Made by a program: the position numbers and the translations under genes
NCBI GenBank assembly: GCA_003215175.1
Contig: QCKS01000016.1
Coordinates: forward strand, 1-32,044
Direction: 5' to 3'
DNA length: 32,044 bases
Origin: Acidimicrobiales bacterium AG-410-I20
Lineage (GTDB): Bacteria; Actinomycetota; Acidimicrobiia; Acidimicrobiales; MedAcidi-G1
Part shown: positions 22,249 to 29,329 of the stretch, piece by piece
How positions within the stretch are numbered: position 1 is the stretch's first letter
How the letters are laid out: each line of letters starts with the position of its first letter
Notes under the pieces: model-generated
Told to the model about the DNA's origin: nothing
The model's input: the letters and a program-made list of their open reading frames with translations, nothing else
Databases searched by the model: none

Positions 22249-23513
22249 TGTCTTCGAACCAACCTTCAGATCGGGTTTTAGCTGCACAATCAGTAGGAGC
22301 TGATCTCGGTGTCGGCTTCTATGTTTTACCGGGAATGGGTAACGCCCTTGTCGCTGAAACAGACGCTGGGCTTGTTCTCGTAGATGCCGGATCACAATTC
22401 ACCACCCCCGGAATGATCGAATATCTCCGCAAGGCCACAGAATCTCCGTTACATGCCATTTGTTACAGCCATGGCCATATGGGGTACAACAGCGAAGTTG
22501 GTATGTGGCTTAACCACTGTGAAGAACGTGGGGAGAGCCCACCGCGTCTTGTCGCCCACGAAAATATTTTACGGAGATACAGCAGATACAAAGAGACGCT
22601 GACCCATCAAGCTCGCATGGCGGCAATTCAGTTCCCGGGACGGAAAGGCGTCTCCTATGAAGCGGTATTGCCTTCTTTCCGTATGACAGAACCCACTGAG
22701 ACCTTCGCTGATTCGATGGTGCTCACTGAAGGTTCACGAACAATCGAACTTTTATGGGTGCCTTCTGAAACAGACGACGCGATCGCTCTTTGGTTCCCTG
22801 ACGACGGCTTAGTTTACGGAGGGGCCTGCACCCCCGGTGACGCGATCCCTAACATCGGGACTCCGCTTCGAACTCAACGATTCACTATTCGTTGGGCTGA
22901 CTCTCTAGACCGTCTTGCCGCCTTAGACGCAGAGGTTCTAGTCACTGAATTCGGGCCGATCATAAACGGAGCCAAGGAAGTACGTCACCGGTTGGAAAAA
23001 ACTGCTGAATCTCTTCGATGGTTACGGGACGAAGTTGTTGAACGGCTTAACAAAGGTATGAGCGAACGAGAGATACTCGCGGATATGACCTACCCAGAGG
23101 AAATGTTTAATGAGCCCTGGATGACCCCAAATTATGGGTGCCCTGAATATATAGTCAGAGATTTATATCGCGAAGAAAATGGTTGGTGGGACCGCAACCC
23201 AACTAATTTGCATCCGTCTGCGCCGGAAGAAGCCGCTCAAGCAGTTTTAAGTGCGATAGGTCAACCAGAAAAAGTTTTAGCACGAGCGAAAGAAATCGCT
23301 GAACAAGGAGACATACAACTCGCACTTCATGTCATCGATTTACTTGCTTTATCGGACTCAGATCTTCCAGAAGTACTTGAAGCTAAAGTATTTAAAGCAG
23401 AACTGTGTTTACTTCGCGCAAAAGAAATAGACCCGTATGTTTCTAAAGCTTGCTACCGTTCCTCAGCACGACATTTAGAAAACGGAATAAATTCCTGGCA
23501 AGACGCACCCTAA
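22248..23513 (+). CDS. MBL-fold, alkylsulfatase-like protein with altered metal motif
   Basis: A 421-residue metallo-beta-lactamase-fold protein. The order of domains follows the alkylsulfatase (SdsA1-like) group: an N-terminal MBL part with GNALVAETDAGLVLVDAG, and a C-terminal dimerisation part beginning GWWDRNPTNLHPSAPEEAA (about 313-331) followed by helical KVLARAKEIAEQGDIQLALHVIDLL. The metal motif HxHxDH reads H75-G-H77-M-G79-Y80, so the Asp and last His are replaced by Gly and Tyr. A downstream His (VAHENI) and Asp (GGACTPGD) are present. Activity may be lost, altered or limited to one metal. It follows the hexapeptide acyltransferase with a one-base overlap and precedes the nitroreductase by 39 bases. 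Confidence 0.8.
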   Translation: MSSNQPSDRVLAAQSVGADLGVGFYVLPGMGNALVAETDAGLVLVDAGSQFTTPGMIEYLRKATESPLHAICYSHGHMGYNSEVGMWLNHCEERGESPPRLVAHENILRRYSRYKETLTHQARMAAIQFPGRKGVSYEAVLPSFRMTEPTETFADSMVLTEGSRTIELLWVPSETDDAIALWFPDDGLVYGGACTPGDAIPNIGTPLRTQRFTIRWADSLDRLAALDAEVLVTEFGPIINGAKEVRHRLEKTAESLRWLRDEVVERLNKGMSEREILADMTYPEEMFNEPWMTPNYGCPEYIVRDLYREENGWWDRNPTNLHPSAPEEAAQAVLSAIGQPEKVLARAKEIAEQGDIQLALHVIDLLALSDSDLPEVLEAKVFKAELCLLRAKEIDPYVSKACYRSSARHLENGINSWQDAP

Positions 23514-23552
23514 AGGTTCAGAACTTCATAATTTCTCTGCTACAACAGAAAG

Positions 23553-24263
23553 ATGGCAGAGCATTACGAACACCCTTATCCATCATCAGAACTCGAATCT
23601 CAATACCCGTTTGTGCATTATGAACATGAACGGTTCACCGAAGAAGAAATGCGGAACCGCAGTCATGGTTTTTATGAACAAATGGAACGTAGAAGAAGCG
23701 TTCGCATGTTTAGCTCAGACCCCGTTCCAAAGAGCCTCATAGAAACAGCGGTAAAAACAGCATCCACCGCACCTTCCGGAGCGCACAAACAACCGTGGAC
23801 GTTCGTAGCTACACAAAACCCTGAAATCAAACACGCAATACGGGTAGCAGCAGAGAAAGAAGAAGAAATAAATTACCTTGAAAATCGGATGAATAAAGAA
23901 TGGCAAGAAGCTCTCGCCCCCCTAGGAACCGACCATCATAAAGAATTCCTTGAAATAGCCCCATGGATCGTAGTCCTATTTGAGCAAAGGTATGAAACAA
24001 ACGTTGATGAAAGCACTTCTAAGAATTATTACGTCAAAGAAAGTTGTGGTATCGCCGCAGGATTCTTCATCGCAGCGCTTCATCACATGGGCTTAGCCAC
24101 CTTGACACACACCCCCACCCCAATGAACTTCCTCAACGAAATTCTTGACCGTCCAAAAAATGAAAGACCATTTGTTTTGTTTCCAGTCGGGTACCCACTC
24201 AAAGGAGTGAAAGTACCCGACTTGAAACGTAAAGATTTAGACGAGGTCCTATTTTCTAGTTAA
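23553..24263 (+). CDS. Nitroreductase-fold flavoprotein, iodotyrosine-deiodinase-like
   Basis: A 236-residue FMN protein of the nitroreductase superfamily. It is much closer to animal and bacterial iodotyrosine deiodinase (IYD) than to standard nitroreductases: EEMRNRSHGFYEQMERRRSV, TAPSGAHKQPWTFV, EEEINY, LTHTPTPMNFL and PVGYPLKG..VPDLKRK all align with the human enzyme as I recall it. The residues binding the substrate zwitterion in human IYD (E157, Y161, K182) appear conserved as E104, Y108 and K130. It would dehalogenate iodo-/bromotyrosine or reduce a related phenol using reduced FMN. The last bases overlap the minus-strand gene's end by 15 bases. It follows the MBL gene. Confidence 0.85.
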   Translation: MAEHYEHPYPSSELESQYPFVHYEHERFTEEEMRNRSHGFYEQMERRRSVRMFSSDPVPKSLIETAVKTASTAPSGAHKQPWTFVATQNPEIKHAIRVAAEKEEEINYLENRMNKEWQEALAPLGTDHHKEFLEIAPWIVVLFEQRYETNVDESTSKNYYVKESCGIAAGFFIAALHHMGLATLTHTPTPMNFLNEILDRPKNERPFVLFPVGYPLKGVKVPDLKRKDLDEVLFSS

Positions 24264-24563
24264 ACCGTCGTAGAAAACATCTTGGGACGACATCTTAAGG
24301 TCAGGATAGGTCTCGGCTAAAGCCGCAGCGGTTACATCCCACCATTCGTGTTGAAGGAGAGCATCGCAAAAAGCTCCGTAGGCCTCCATTGAATCAAATT
24401 CAAGAACGTAATAAGCGGCAGTATTGAAACCCATGCCTCTCATTAACCGAGGATTCTTTGCTCCGAGGGACTCATGTATCGGAGCAGAATCTTTTGCTGC
24501 TGCTTCCAATAGTTCCATACCACCTGGAGTTCCTGTCCACGTAGTTACTTGTGTAATAACCAT
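24249..24563 (-). CDS. Small dimeric alpha/beta-barrel-like protein (104 aa)
   Basis: A 104-residue protein of unknown role. The layout of strand (MVITQVTTWTGTPGG), helix (MELLEAAAKDSAPIHESLGA), strand (RLMRGMGFNTAAYYVLEFDS) and helix (MEAYGAFCDALLQHEWW) is that of a ferredoxin-like unit which usually dimerises (NIPSNAP, EthD, antibiotic-monooxygenase-like group). A good AGAAAGG site lies a few bases before the ATG. It is 21 bases downstream of a similar 102-residue gene, and the two share layout and the late 'W/Sxx.A.AxxPxxKM.SQ' pattern, so they look like a tandem duplication. It ends within the deiodinase-like gene on the other strand (15-base overlap). Confidence 0.72.
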   Translation of the reverse strand: MVITQVTTWTGTPGGMELLEAAAKDSAPIHESLGAKNPRLMRGMGFNTAAYYVLEFDSMEAYGAFCDALLQHEWWDVTAAALAETYPDLKMSSQDVFYDGLTRK

Positions 24564-24584
24564 TTTTACCTTTCTAAAAATCTT

Positions 24585-24893
24585 TTAAGACATCAAGTCT
24601 TGACCGAAAGACTGTGAAACCATCTTTGCAGAGGGATCAGCAGAAGCCGCAGCCATGAAAGCAACCCATTCTGGGTCTGCTGGCATGCTGTCCATAAATT
24701 TTCCAAACGTTTCTCCATCAGGAAAAACCATGGCATAAGTCATTACTGGTAGTGGACCAGCGAAACTTTGAACAAGATGGATTGCCTCAACACCATGACG
24801 GCGTTGAATTTCCGAAGCCTGTTGACAATTCGTCATAAATTCGGCAACTTTACCTGGGCGAACATCCCAAGCTGTTGTGTGAACAACTTTCAT
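24585..24893 (-). CDS. Small dimeric alpha/beta-barrel-like protein (102 aa), paralogue of the next gene
   Basis: A 102-residue protein starting MKVVHTTAWDVRPGKVAEFM, then a helix (NCQQASEIQRRHG) and strands (IHLVQSFAGPLPVMTYAMVF), ending in the helix FGKFMDSMPADPEWVAFM and KMVSQSF. The ferredoxin-like strand-helix pattern suggests a dimeric alpha/beta-barrel protein; catalytic residues cannot be named. It appears paralogous to the 104-residue protein encoded directly after it. Start ATG has an ideal AAGGAGA site about 7 bases upstream. A 78-base gap with no gene separates it from the aldo/keto reductase gene, so it may have its own promoter. No function is claimed. Confidence 0.72.
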   Translation of the reverse strand: MKVVHTTAWDVRPGKVAEFMTNCQQASEIQRRHGVEAIHLVQSFAGPLPVMTYAMVFPDGETFGKFMDSMPADPEWVAFMAAASADPSAKMVSQSFGQDLMS

Positions 24894-24971
24894 ACTCTTC
24901 TCCTTTTTTAGATTGCTTAGACTTTAATATCGGGAAGAGAAAAGAGACAATTTCAAGAAAATACTTTAAAT

Positions 24972-25931
24972 TTAGTTGCCGTCGTGAAGCCACGAATATT
25001 CGCTGCCAGTGAGTTGTATTTCACTAGCAGCGACGTTCTTTTCCACTTCGCTAAGCGACCGGGCCGCACACGTCGCAAAAGTAGGAAATGGAGCAGCCAA
25101 AATATAAGCAACCGCGATCTGCTCAAGATCACACCCCTTCTCCGCAGCGAGAGAAGCAGCACGCGCACGGCGATCCATGTTTTCTTCAGACCCATAGCAA
25201 CGCACTGTTTCAGAAAAGGTAGCGAGACTCGAATCAAAGGAAGAAGTCAAAAACCCACTCGCTAAAGAAGACCAAGCCAACACTGGCAACCCTGTTTCTT
25301 CAAACCATTGCCGTGCATCACCATGCGTACCCCCAGTGATAGTAGTAACACCCGGCCAAGGTTCCGCTAACTGATCAACCAGAGAAAAATGAGGACTGGT
25401 AGCACACGGAGAAACCAACCTTGCTTCTTCTGCATAATCAACCGCTGCCTTTAGGCGAGCAAAAGACCAGTTTGAAACACCCCACGCACAAATATTGCCC
25501 GCAGAAACTTCATGGGAGGCAGCATCAACAAGTTCTGGAACAGGCACACTTTCATCATCACGATGAAAAAGCCAAAGATCGATCCGATCAACCCCCATAC
25601 GGCTACAAGAAATAGAAACATCTTTAGCAACATTCTCCGGGGTGACACGCGAAGCAGACCAATCAGGCGGCCCGGGATGACACCCCTTACCAATAATCGT
25701 TACTTCCTCACGAACGCCACGCGAAGTAATCCACCCACCAAGCCGTTCATCACAAGATCCTGCCTCGTCTGCGTAAGTAAGGCCACTATCAAAAGCATTA
25801 ATGCCAGTAGAGAAAACATCATCAAGTAAACGTTCCGGCTCTTCAACCAGAGTTTGCCCAAAAAGAGGAGTCGCCCCTTGAATCACTGAAGGCACCGAAA
25901 GAGGTAAACCTACTATTTCTCGCTTATCCAT
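24972..25931 (-). CDS. Aldo/keto reductase
   Basis: The protein (319 residues from ATG at 25931) is a (beta/alpha)8-barrel NADPH-dependent carbonyl reductase. The catalytic tetrad is visible: D48 and Y53 (FDSGLTYADE), K82 (TIIGKGCH) and H123 (DLWLFHRDDE). The cofactor-binding end includes AVAYILAAPFPTFATCAARSLSEVEKN, the NADPH-binding loop seen in this fold. The frame continues upstream to 26015, but the start at 25931 is chosen because a perfect AAGGAG site sits 7 bases before it and because the longer frame would run into the preceding gene. Its start lies 12 bases after the stop of the Gfo/Idh/MocA dehydrogenase gene, forming an operon. The substrate is probably a sugar or polyol, by context only. 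Confidence 0.87.
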   Translation of the reverse strand: MDKREIVGLPLSVPSVIQGATPLFGQTLVEEPERLLDDVFSTGINAFDSGLTYADEAGSCDERLGGWITSRGVREEVTIIGKGCHPGPPDWSASRVTPENVAKDVSISCSRMGVDRIDLWLFHRDDESVPVPELVDAASHEVSAGNICAWGVSNWSFARLKAAVDYAEEARLVSPCATSPHFSLVDQLAEPWPGVTTITGGTHGDARQWFEETGLPVLAWSSLASGFLTSSFDSSLATFSETVRCYGSEENMDRRARAASLAAEKGCDLEQIAVAYILAAPFPTFATCAARSLSEVEKNVAASEIQLTGSEYSWLHDGN

Positions 25932-25938
25932 TAATGAA

Positions 25939-25944
25939 CTCCTT
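25939..25944 (-). promoter_or_regulatory. Shine-Dalgarno site fixing the aldo/keto reductase start
   Basis: AAGGAG on the minus strand, 7 bases before the ATG at 25931. It settles the start against the longer upstream frame and lies at the end of the preceding gene. Confidence 0.85.
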
Positions 25945-26902
25945 AATCTGCGGGATATACAACACCAATTTGCGACCGAATCTGATCCATCAAACGCATC
26001 ATCGAAACAGACCAATCAAAAGAAACAACCTGACTTTCGGTCAAACCAGAACCCAAGCATCGTTCAACCTCTCGTATCTGATACTCAAAACCATTGACTT
26101 CATGAGGAGCAGAAAACTCTTCCGACGAAGAATCGGAATCAAGAGTCGCTTTTTCTGCTTGCCAAAAAAACGGAATCTCTATCACACCTTCGGTTCCAAC
26201 AATCTTCCCCGAGAATCCAATCGCAGCGTTTATGGCAGAACCGAGGCGGGCAAGACCACCACCAGGGTATTTAGCTAAAAGCCCAAGGTGAGCGTCAATC
26301 CCCTCAGGAGAAAGCTCCGCCTCAGCGGAAACTTCTTCTGGTAGACCCCCATAAACCAAGTCCGCCAACGTCAAAGTATAAATCCCTACATCTAACAAAC
26401 TTCCGCCAGCTAAATCAGGGTTCCACAGTCGACTCTTCGGTTCATAAGGAGCATTAAAACCAAAAGAGGCTTCAACCAGAGTCACTCTTCCAATTTTTCC
26501 TTCTCGTAGCCAGGAGAGAACTTTTTCATATACCGGCAAATGACGAGTCCACATCGCCTCCATGAAGAAAGTTTCCGTAGATTTCGCAGCTTCAATCATT
26601 TTGACGACTTCAGATTCATTAACCGCAAGCGGTTTCTCACATAGCACCGGAACAGAAGCTTCTAACAGAGGAACGGCAGCCGAGCAGTGGCCGCTATGAG
26701 GAACAGCAATATACGCAGCATCAACATTACCGACAAGAGACAATAAGTCAGTTGAACTTTCCGGCACATCATGTGATTCACAAAAGTTAGATGCACGTTC
26801 AGCATCTCGACCCACAACTATGTCAACAGAGTGCCCAATACCCCGAGCAGCCTTCATGAATGTTTTAGCTATTGACCCGTGCCCAACTATTCCCCAGCGC
26901 AT
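25943..26902 (-). CDS. Gfo/Idh/MocA-family oxidoreductase
   Basis: The protein (319 residues from ATG at 26902) is an NAD(P)-dependent sugar or diol dehydrogenase. The N-terminal Rossmann fold starts RWGIVGHGSIAKTFMKA (GxGxxA-like), the substrate/cofactor motif CEKPLAV is at about 88-94, and the C-terminal beta-sheet domain includes GGSLLDVGIYTL. EAMWTRHLPVYEKVLSWL is characteristic of the dihydrodiol dehydrogenase/glucose-fructose-oxidoreductase-like subgroup. The frame is open upstream to 27052, but that extension overlaps the divergent LLM gene and looks unlike the family, so 26902 is preferred. There is no clear ribosome-binding site; a TATTAT lies about 15-20 bases upstream. It is followed by the aldo/keto reductase, which suggests joint sugar/polyol metabolism. 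Confidence 0.87.
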   Translation of the reverse strand: MRWGIVGHGSIAKTFMKAARGIGHSVDIVVGRDAERASNFCESHDVPESSTDLLSLVGNVDAAYIAVPHSGHCSAAVPLLEASVPVLCEKPLAVNESEVVKMIEAAKSTETFFMEAMWTRHLPVYEKVLSWLREGKIGRVTLVEASFGFNAPYEPKSRLWNPDLAGGSLLDVGIYTLTLADLVYGGLPEEVSAEAELSPEGIDAHLGLLAKYPGGGLARLGSAINAAIGFSGKIVGTEGVIEIPFFWQAEKATLDSDSSSEEFSAPHEVNGFEYQIREVERCLGSGLTESQVVSFDWSVSMMRLMDQIRSQIGVVYPAD

Positions 26903-26989
26903 TCCTGCAACGTTACCGAATAATAGAAGAAAGTCTATTTGGGGGTACCTTTTAAGAAATCCAAGAAAACAAAATATGAAAGTAAGCGA

Positions 26990-28051
26990 ATGAAGGTAGC
27001 GATCGGGTACGGCGGACCTGCTTCTGGAGTTAAACGAGACTGGGACACGCAAGTCGAATTTCTTCTAGAAGCAGAACAAATGGGCGTGGACATTATTTGG
27101 AGCGCCGAAGCATGGGGTATGGACGGAGTCACCACTTTGTCGTACCTCGCCGCTGTAACAAAAAAAGTGCAACTCGGAACTGGCATCTTGCAAATCTCTG
27201 CTCGTGCACCAGTTATGACCGCTATGACTGCATTGTCGCTCGCCGCTATAAGCGATGATCGATTCATCCTAGGATTAGGAGTCAGCGGACCACAAGTAGT
27301 TGAAGGCCTCCATGGAGTTCCCTTCGCCAAACCCCTCTCAAGGCTAAAAGAAACAGTAGATATCGTCCGGCAAGCATTTGCCGGAGAGAAAATCTCCTAT
27401 CAAGGAAAACACCATGAACTCCCTCTCCCCGGCGGACAAGGAAAATCCTTGCGTCTAGCTCAAAGGCCAAACGAACAAATTCCGATTTGGCTGGCAACAC
27501 TCGGACCCAAATCCCTCGCATACACCGGAGAAGTAGCTGATGGTTGGGTCGGAACATCTTTTGTCCCAAGTGGAGATGAAGCAACACTCGGACATGTACA
27601 AAAAGCCGCGGAATTGTCAGGGCGCAAAGCAAACAGTATCGAATATCAAGCCGGGGGAGCGGTCCAATTCGGCGACGACCTAGAAGCGTTGCTCGCTCCA
27701 CGCCGCCCTGGTGTTGCCTTCACTCTTGGAGCTATGGGCTCCCCGACAACAAATTTCTATAACGACGCATACCGAAGAGCAGGATTCGAAGAAGAAGCCA
27801 GACATGTTCAAAAACTTTGGATAGAAAAAAAACGAGAAGAAGCTACTGCAGCGGTACCCGATGAACTCGTTTTACAAACCAACTTCTTAGGAACAAAAGA
27901 ACAAGTAACTGAACGTGTCCGCGCTTACAAAAACGCAGGAATCACTGTTTTACGAGTTCAACCCGAAGGAATAGACCAACAAGAACGCTTAGACAGTCTC
28001 GGCCAAATCGTAGACATCGTCGCCGACTTAAATGAAGAAGAACAGAACTAA
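26990..28051 (+). CDS. LLM-class (luciferase-like) flavin/F420-dependent oxidoreductase
   Basis: The protein (353 residues from ATG at 26990) has the luciferase-like (beta/alpha)8-barrel: MKVAIGYGGPASG at the start, FLLEAEQMGVDIIWSAEAWGMD, VQLGTGILQISARAPVMTAM, and DRFILGLGVSGPQVVEGLHG, the last being the typical cofactor-binding stretch. In actinobacteria such proteins usually use F420 (reductases, methylene-H4MPT-reductase-like), though an FMN form cannot be excluded. The frame begins at a TTG (26939), but the first 17 residues (MGVPFKKSKKTKYESKR) are not family-like and would place the start in the divergent promoter region. The true ATG lacks a strong ribosome-binding site. It is followed after 51 bases by an SDR gene. 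Confidence 0.87.
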   Translation: MKVAIGYGGPASGVKRDWDTQVEFLLEAEQMGVDIIWSAEAWGMDGVTTLSYLAAVTKKVQLGTGILQISARAPVMTAMTALSLAAISDDRFILGLGVSGPQVVEGLHGVPFAKPLSRLKETVDIVRQAFAGEKISYQGKHHELPLPGGQGKSLRLAQRPNEQIPIWLATLGPKSLAYTGEVADGWVGTSFVPSGDEATLGHVQKAAELSGRKANSIEYQAGGAVQFGDDLEALLAPRRPGVAFTLGAMGSPTTNFYNDAYRRAGFEEEARHVQKLWIEKKREEATAAVPDELVLQTNFLGTKEQVTERVRAYKNAGITVLRVQPEGIDQQERLDSLGQIVDIVADLNEEEQN

Positions 28052-28102
28052 ATGTAAGACTGCCCGGTATGGGTAGAAAAAAGAAAAGTGAGACACTTTC
28101 AT

Positions 28103-28900
28103 ATGGATAATCCAGAATTCACAAACCTGTCACGATCTGTTCAAGGTCACGTGGTGCTTATAACTGGAGCAGCTTCTGGTATTGGGCGAGCTACCGCAAA
28201 ACTCTTTGCACGAGAAGGAGCGAAAGTAGCAGTAACAGACCTAGGAGAAGAAAGAGTTGAGGCAGTTGTTGAAGAAATAGCTTCTGAAAATGGTGTAGCT
28301 AAAGGATGGGAATTAGATGTAACTAACTCCGAGCAAATCAAAAAAGTCATTAATGAAGTTGCCCTCTGGGGGGAAGAGAACTCACCGCGACTAGACGTTC
28401 TCATTAATAATGCCGGGTTATCTGCAAGCACCTCAATTGATGATCCGAATTACGAAGCAGGATGGGACATATCTCTCGCTGTAATGCTCACAGCTCAAGT
28501 AAAAACAATACGAGAAGCCCTGCCGCACTTAAGAGAAGCTAAGAACCCTCGGATAATAAATATCTCTTCTACAGAAGGAGTGGGAGGCTCTCCAACATCG
28601 TCAGCTTACACCGCAGCAAAACACGGGGTAGTTGGACTAACCCGTTCACTCGCCGTTGAATTAGGAGACGAAGGAATCACCGTGAACGCTGTCGGGCCAG
28701 GACCGATACATACCGGCATGACCGAAGCGATACCAGAAGAGATGAAAACGAAATTCGCAAGACGTCGAGTGCCACTCAGGCGTTATGGTCACCCCGAGGA
28801 ACTAGCTCACGGAGTACTGCACCTAGCGCTACCAGCGTCTTCGTATATCACTGGCCATCTTCTGATGGTTGATGGCGGAATGACAATTAAAAATAACTAA
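28103..28900 (+). CDS. Short-chain dehydrogenase/reductase (SDR)
   Basis: A classical SDR of about 265 residues. The NAD(P)-binding TGAASGIGRATA, the NNAG motif, and the catalytic Ser-Tyr-Lys set (ISSTEGVGG, AYTAAKHG) are all present, as is the closing GHLLMVDGGMT. The acidic residue after the second strand (VTDLGEERV) points to NAD(H) preference. The frame opens at GTG 28088, with ATG 28103 (MDNPEFTNLS) as the more likely start; neither has a strong ribosome-binding site. It follows the LLM gene by about 50 bases on the same strand and could share its transcript, which would suggest that both act on the same compound class. Confidence 0.87.
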   Translation: MDNPEFTNLSRSVQGHVVLITGAASGIGRATAKLFAREGAKVAVTDLGEERVEAVVEEIASENGVAKGWELDVTNSEQIKKVINEVALWGEENSPRLDVLINNAGLSASTSIDDPNYEAGWDISLAVMLTAQVKTIREALPHLREAKNPRIINISSTEGVGGSPTSSAYTAAKHGVVGLTRSLAVELGDEGITVNAVGPGPIHTGMTEAIPEEMKTKFARRRVPLRRYGHPEELAHGVLHLALPASSYITGHLLMVDGGMTIKNN

Positions 28901-28910
28901 CAGTTATTTT
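28890..28910. terminator. AT-rich hairpin between convergent genes, possible bidirectional terminator
   Basis: AAAATAACT pairs perfectly with AGTTATTTT around a three-base loop. It overlaps the SDR stop and precedes the stop of the convergent cysteine-rich gene at 28912. A short T run lies on each strand, but the stem has few G-C pairs, so termination strength is doubtful. Confidence 0.45.
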
Positions 28911-28911
28911 G

Positions 28912-29109
28912 TTACCCGATAGAGCAACTCATATCAGCGCCACAGCACATTGGTGACTTAATCTTCTTACTTTCATCGTTCACACACATTGATACTTGAA
29001 CAGTGGAACCATCGTCTTTAGTAAGAATTCCGTTCACTAAAGGTTCGTTGCAGCAACCACAACTCGCATTTACTGACATTCCACACGCATCACAGGTATA
29101 AGTTGACAT
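28912..29109 (-). CDS. Cysteine-rich small protein, probable zinc-ribbon-like
   Basis: A 65-residue protein from ATG at 29109, MSTYTCDACGMSVNASCGCC and onwards. Cysteines occur as CDAC, CGCC, a single C (MCVN), then CC and C (MCCGADMSC), nine in all, suited to binding one or two metal ions or an iron centre. The frame extends four codons upstream to 29121, but a perfect GGAGGA site 4-5 bases before 29109 fixes the start. I do not recognise the family, and it is not the classic rubredoxin pattern. It converges on the SDR gene and is followed on the other strand by the tRNA. Confidence 0.75.
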   Translation of the reverse strand: MSTYTCDACGMSVNASCGCCNEPLVNGILTKDDGSTVQVSMCVNDESKKIKSPMCCGADMSCSIG

Positions 29110-29113
29110 TGAG

Positions 29114-29119
29114 TCCTCC
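29114..29119 (-). promoter_or_regulatory. Shine-Dalgarno site of the cysteine-rich small protein
   Basis: GGAGGA on the minus strand, 4 bases before the ATG at 29109. It overlaps the codons of the longer upstream frame and decides the start. Confidence 0.8.
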
Positions 29120-29249
29120 AATAATTAGTTATAGAAATTTTAGTTCATCTATGAGAAAGTACTGATTATTTGAGAATCGCTCTTATTTTTTACCCAGGAT
29201 GTTGAAGCATAATAGTTGGTTTTCATGTCAAGTCTGCGAGAATGCCGTT

Positions 29250-29322
29250 GGGCCGGTAGCTCAGTGGTTAGAGCAAGCGACTCATAATCGCTCGGTCGTG
29301 GGTTCGATCCCCACCCGGCCCA
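29250..29322 (+). tRNA. tRNA with CAU anticodon, probably tRNA-Ile2 (lysidine-modified)
   Basis: A 73-base cloverleaf with complete arms: acceptor GGGCCGG (29250-29256) with CCGGCCC (29315-29321) and discriminator A (29322), D arm GCTCAGTGGTTAGAGC, anticodon stem AGCGA/TCGCT (29276-29280, 29288-29292) around CTCATAA with anticodon CAT (29283-29285), and T arm GTGGG-TTCGATC-CCCAC. No CCA is encoded. A CAU anticodon can be Met or, after TilS lysidine modification, Ile for AUA codons. The D arm and GCGACTCATAATCGCT stem-loop match E. coli ileX very closely, so Ile2 is favoured over elongator Met. It lies 7 bases from the stop of the minus-strand fusion gene. Confidence 0.93.
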
Positions 29323-29329
29323 CACTTCT

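Noticed and set aside
25451-25829. Alternative frames on both strands inside the aldo/keto reductase gene
   Set aside because: Shadows of a gene with an intact catalytic tetrad and an ideal ribosome-binding site.
26903-27052. 50-residue N-terminal extension of the Gfo/Idh/MocA protein
   Set aside because: It overlaps the divergent LLM gene, lacks family similarity, and the Rossmann motif begins right at the internal Met.
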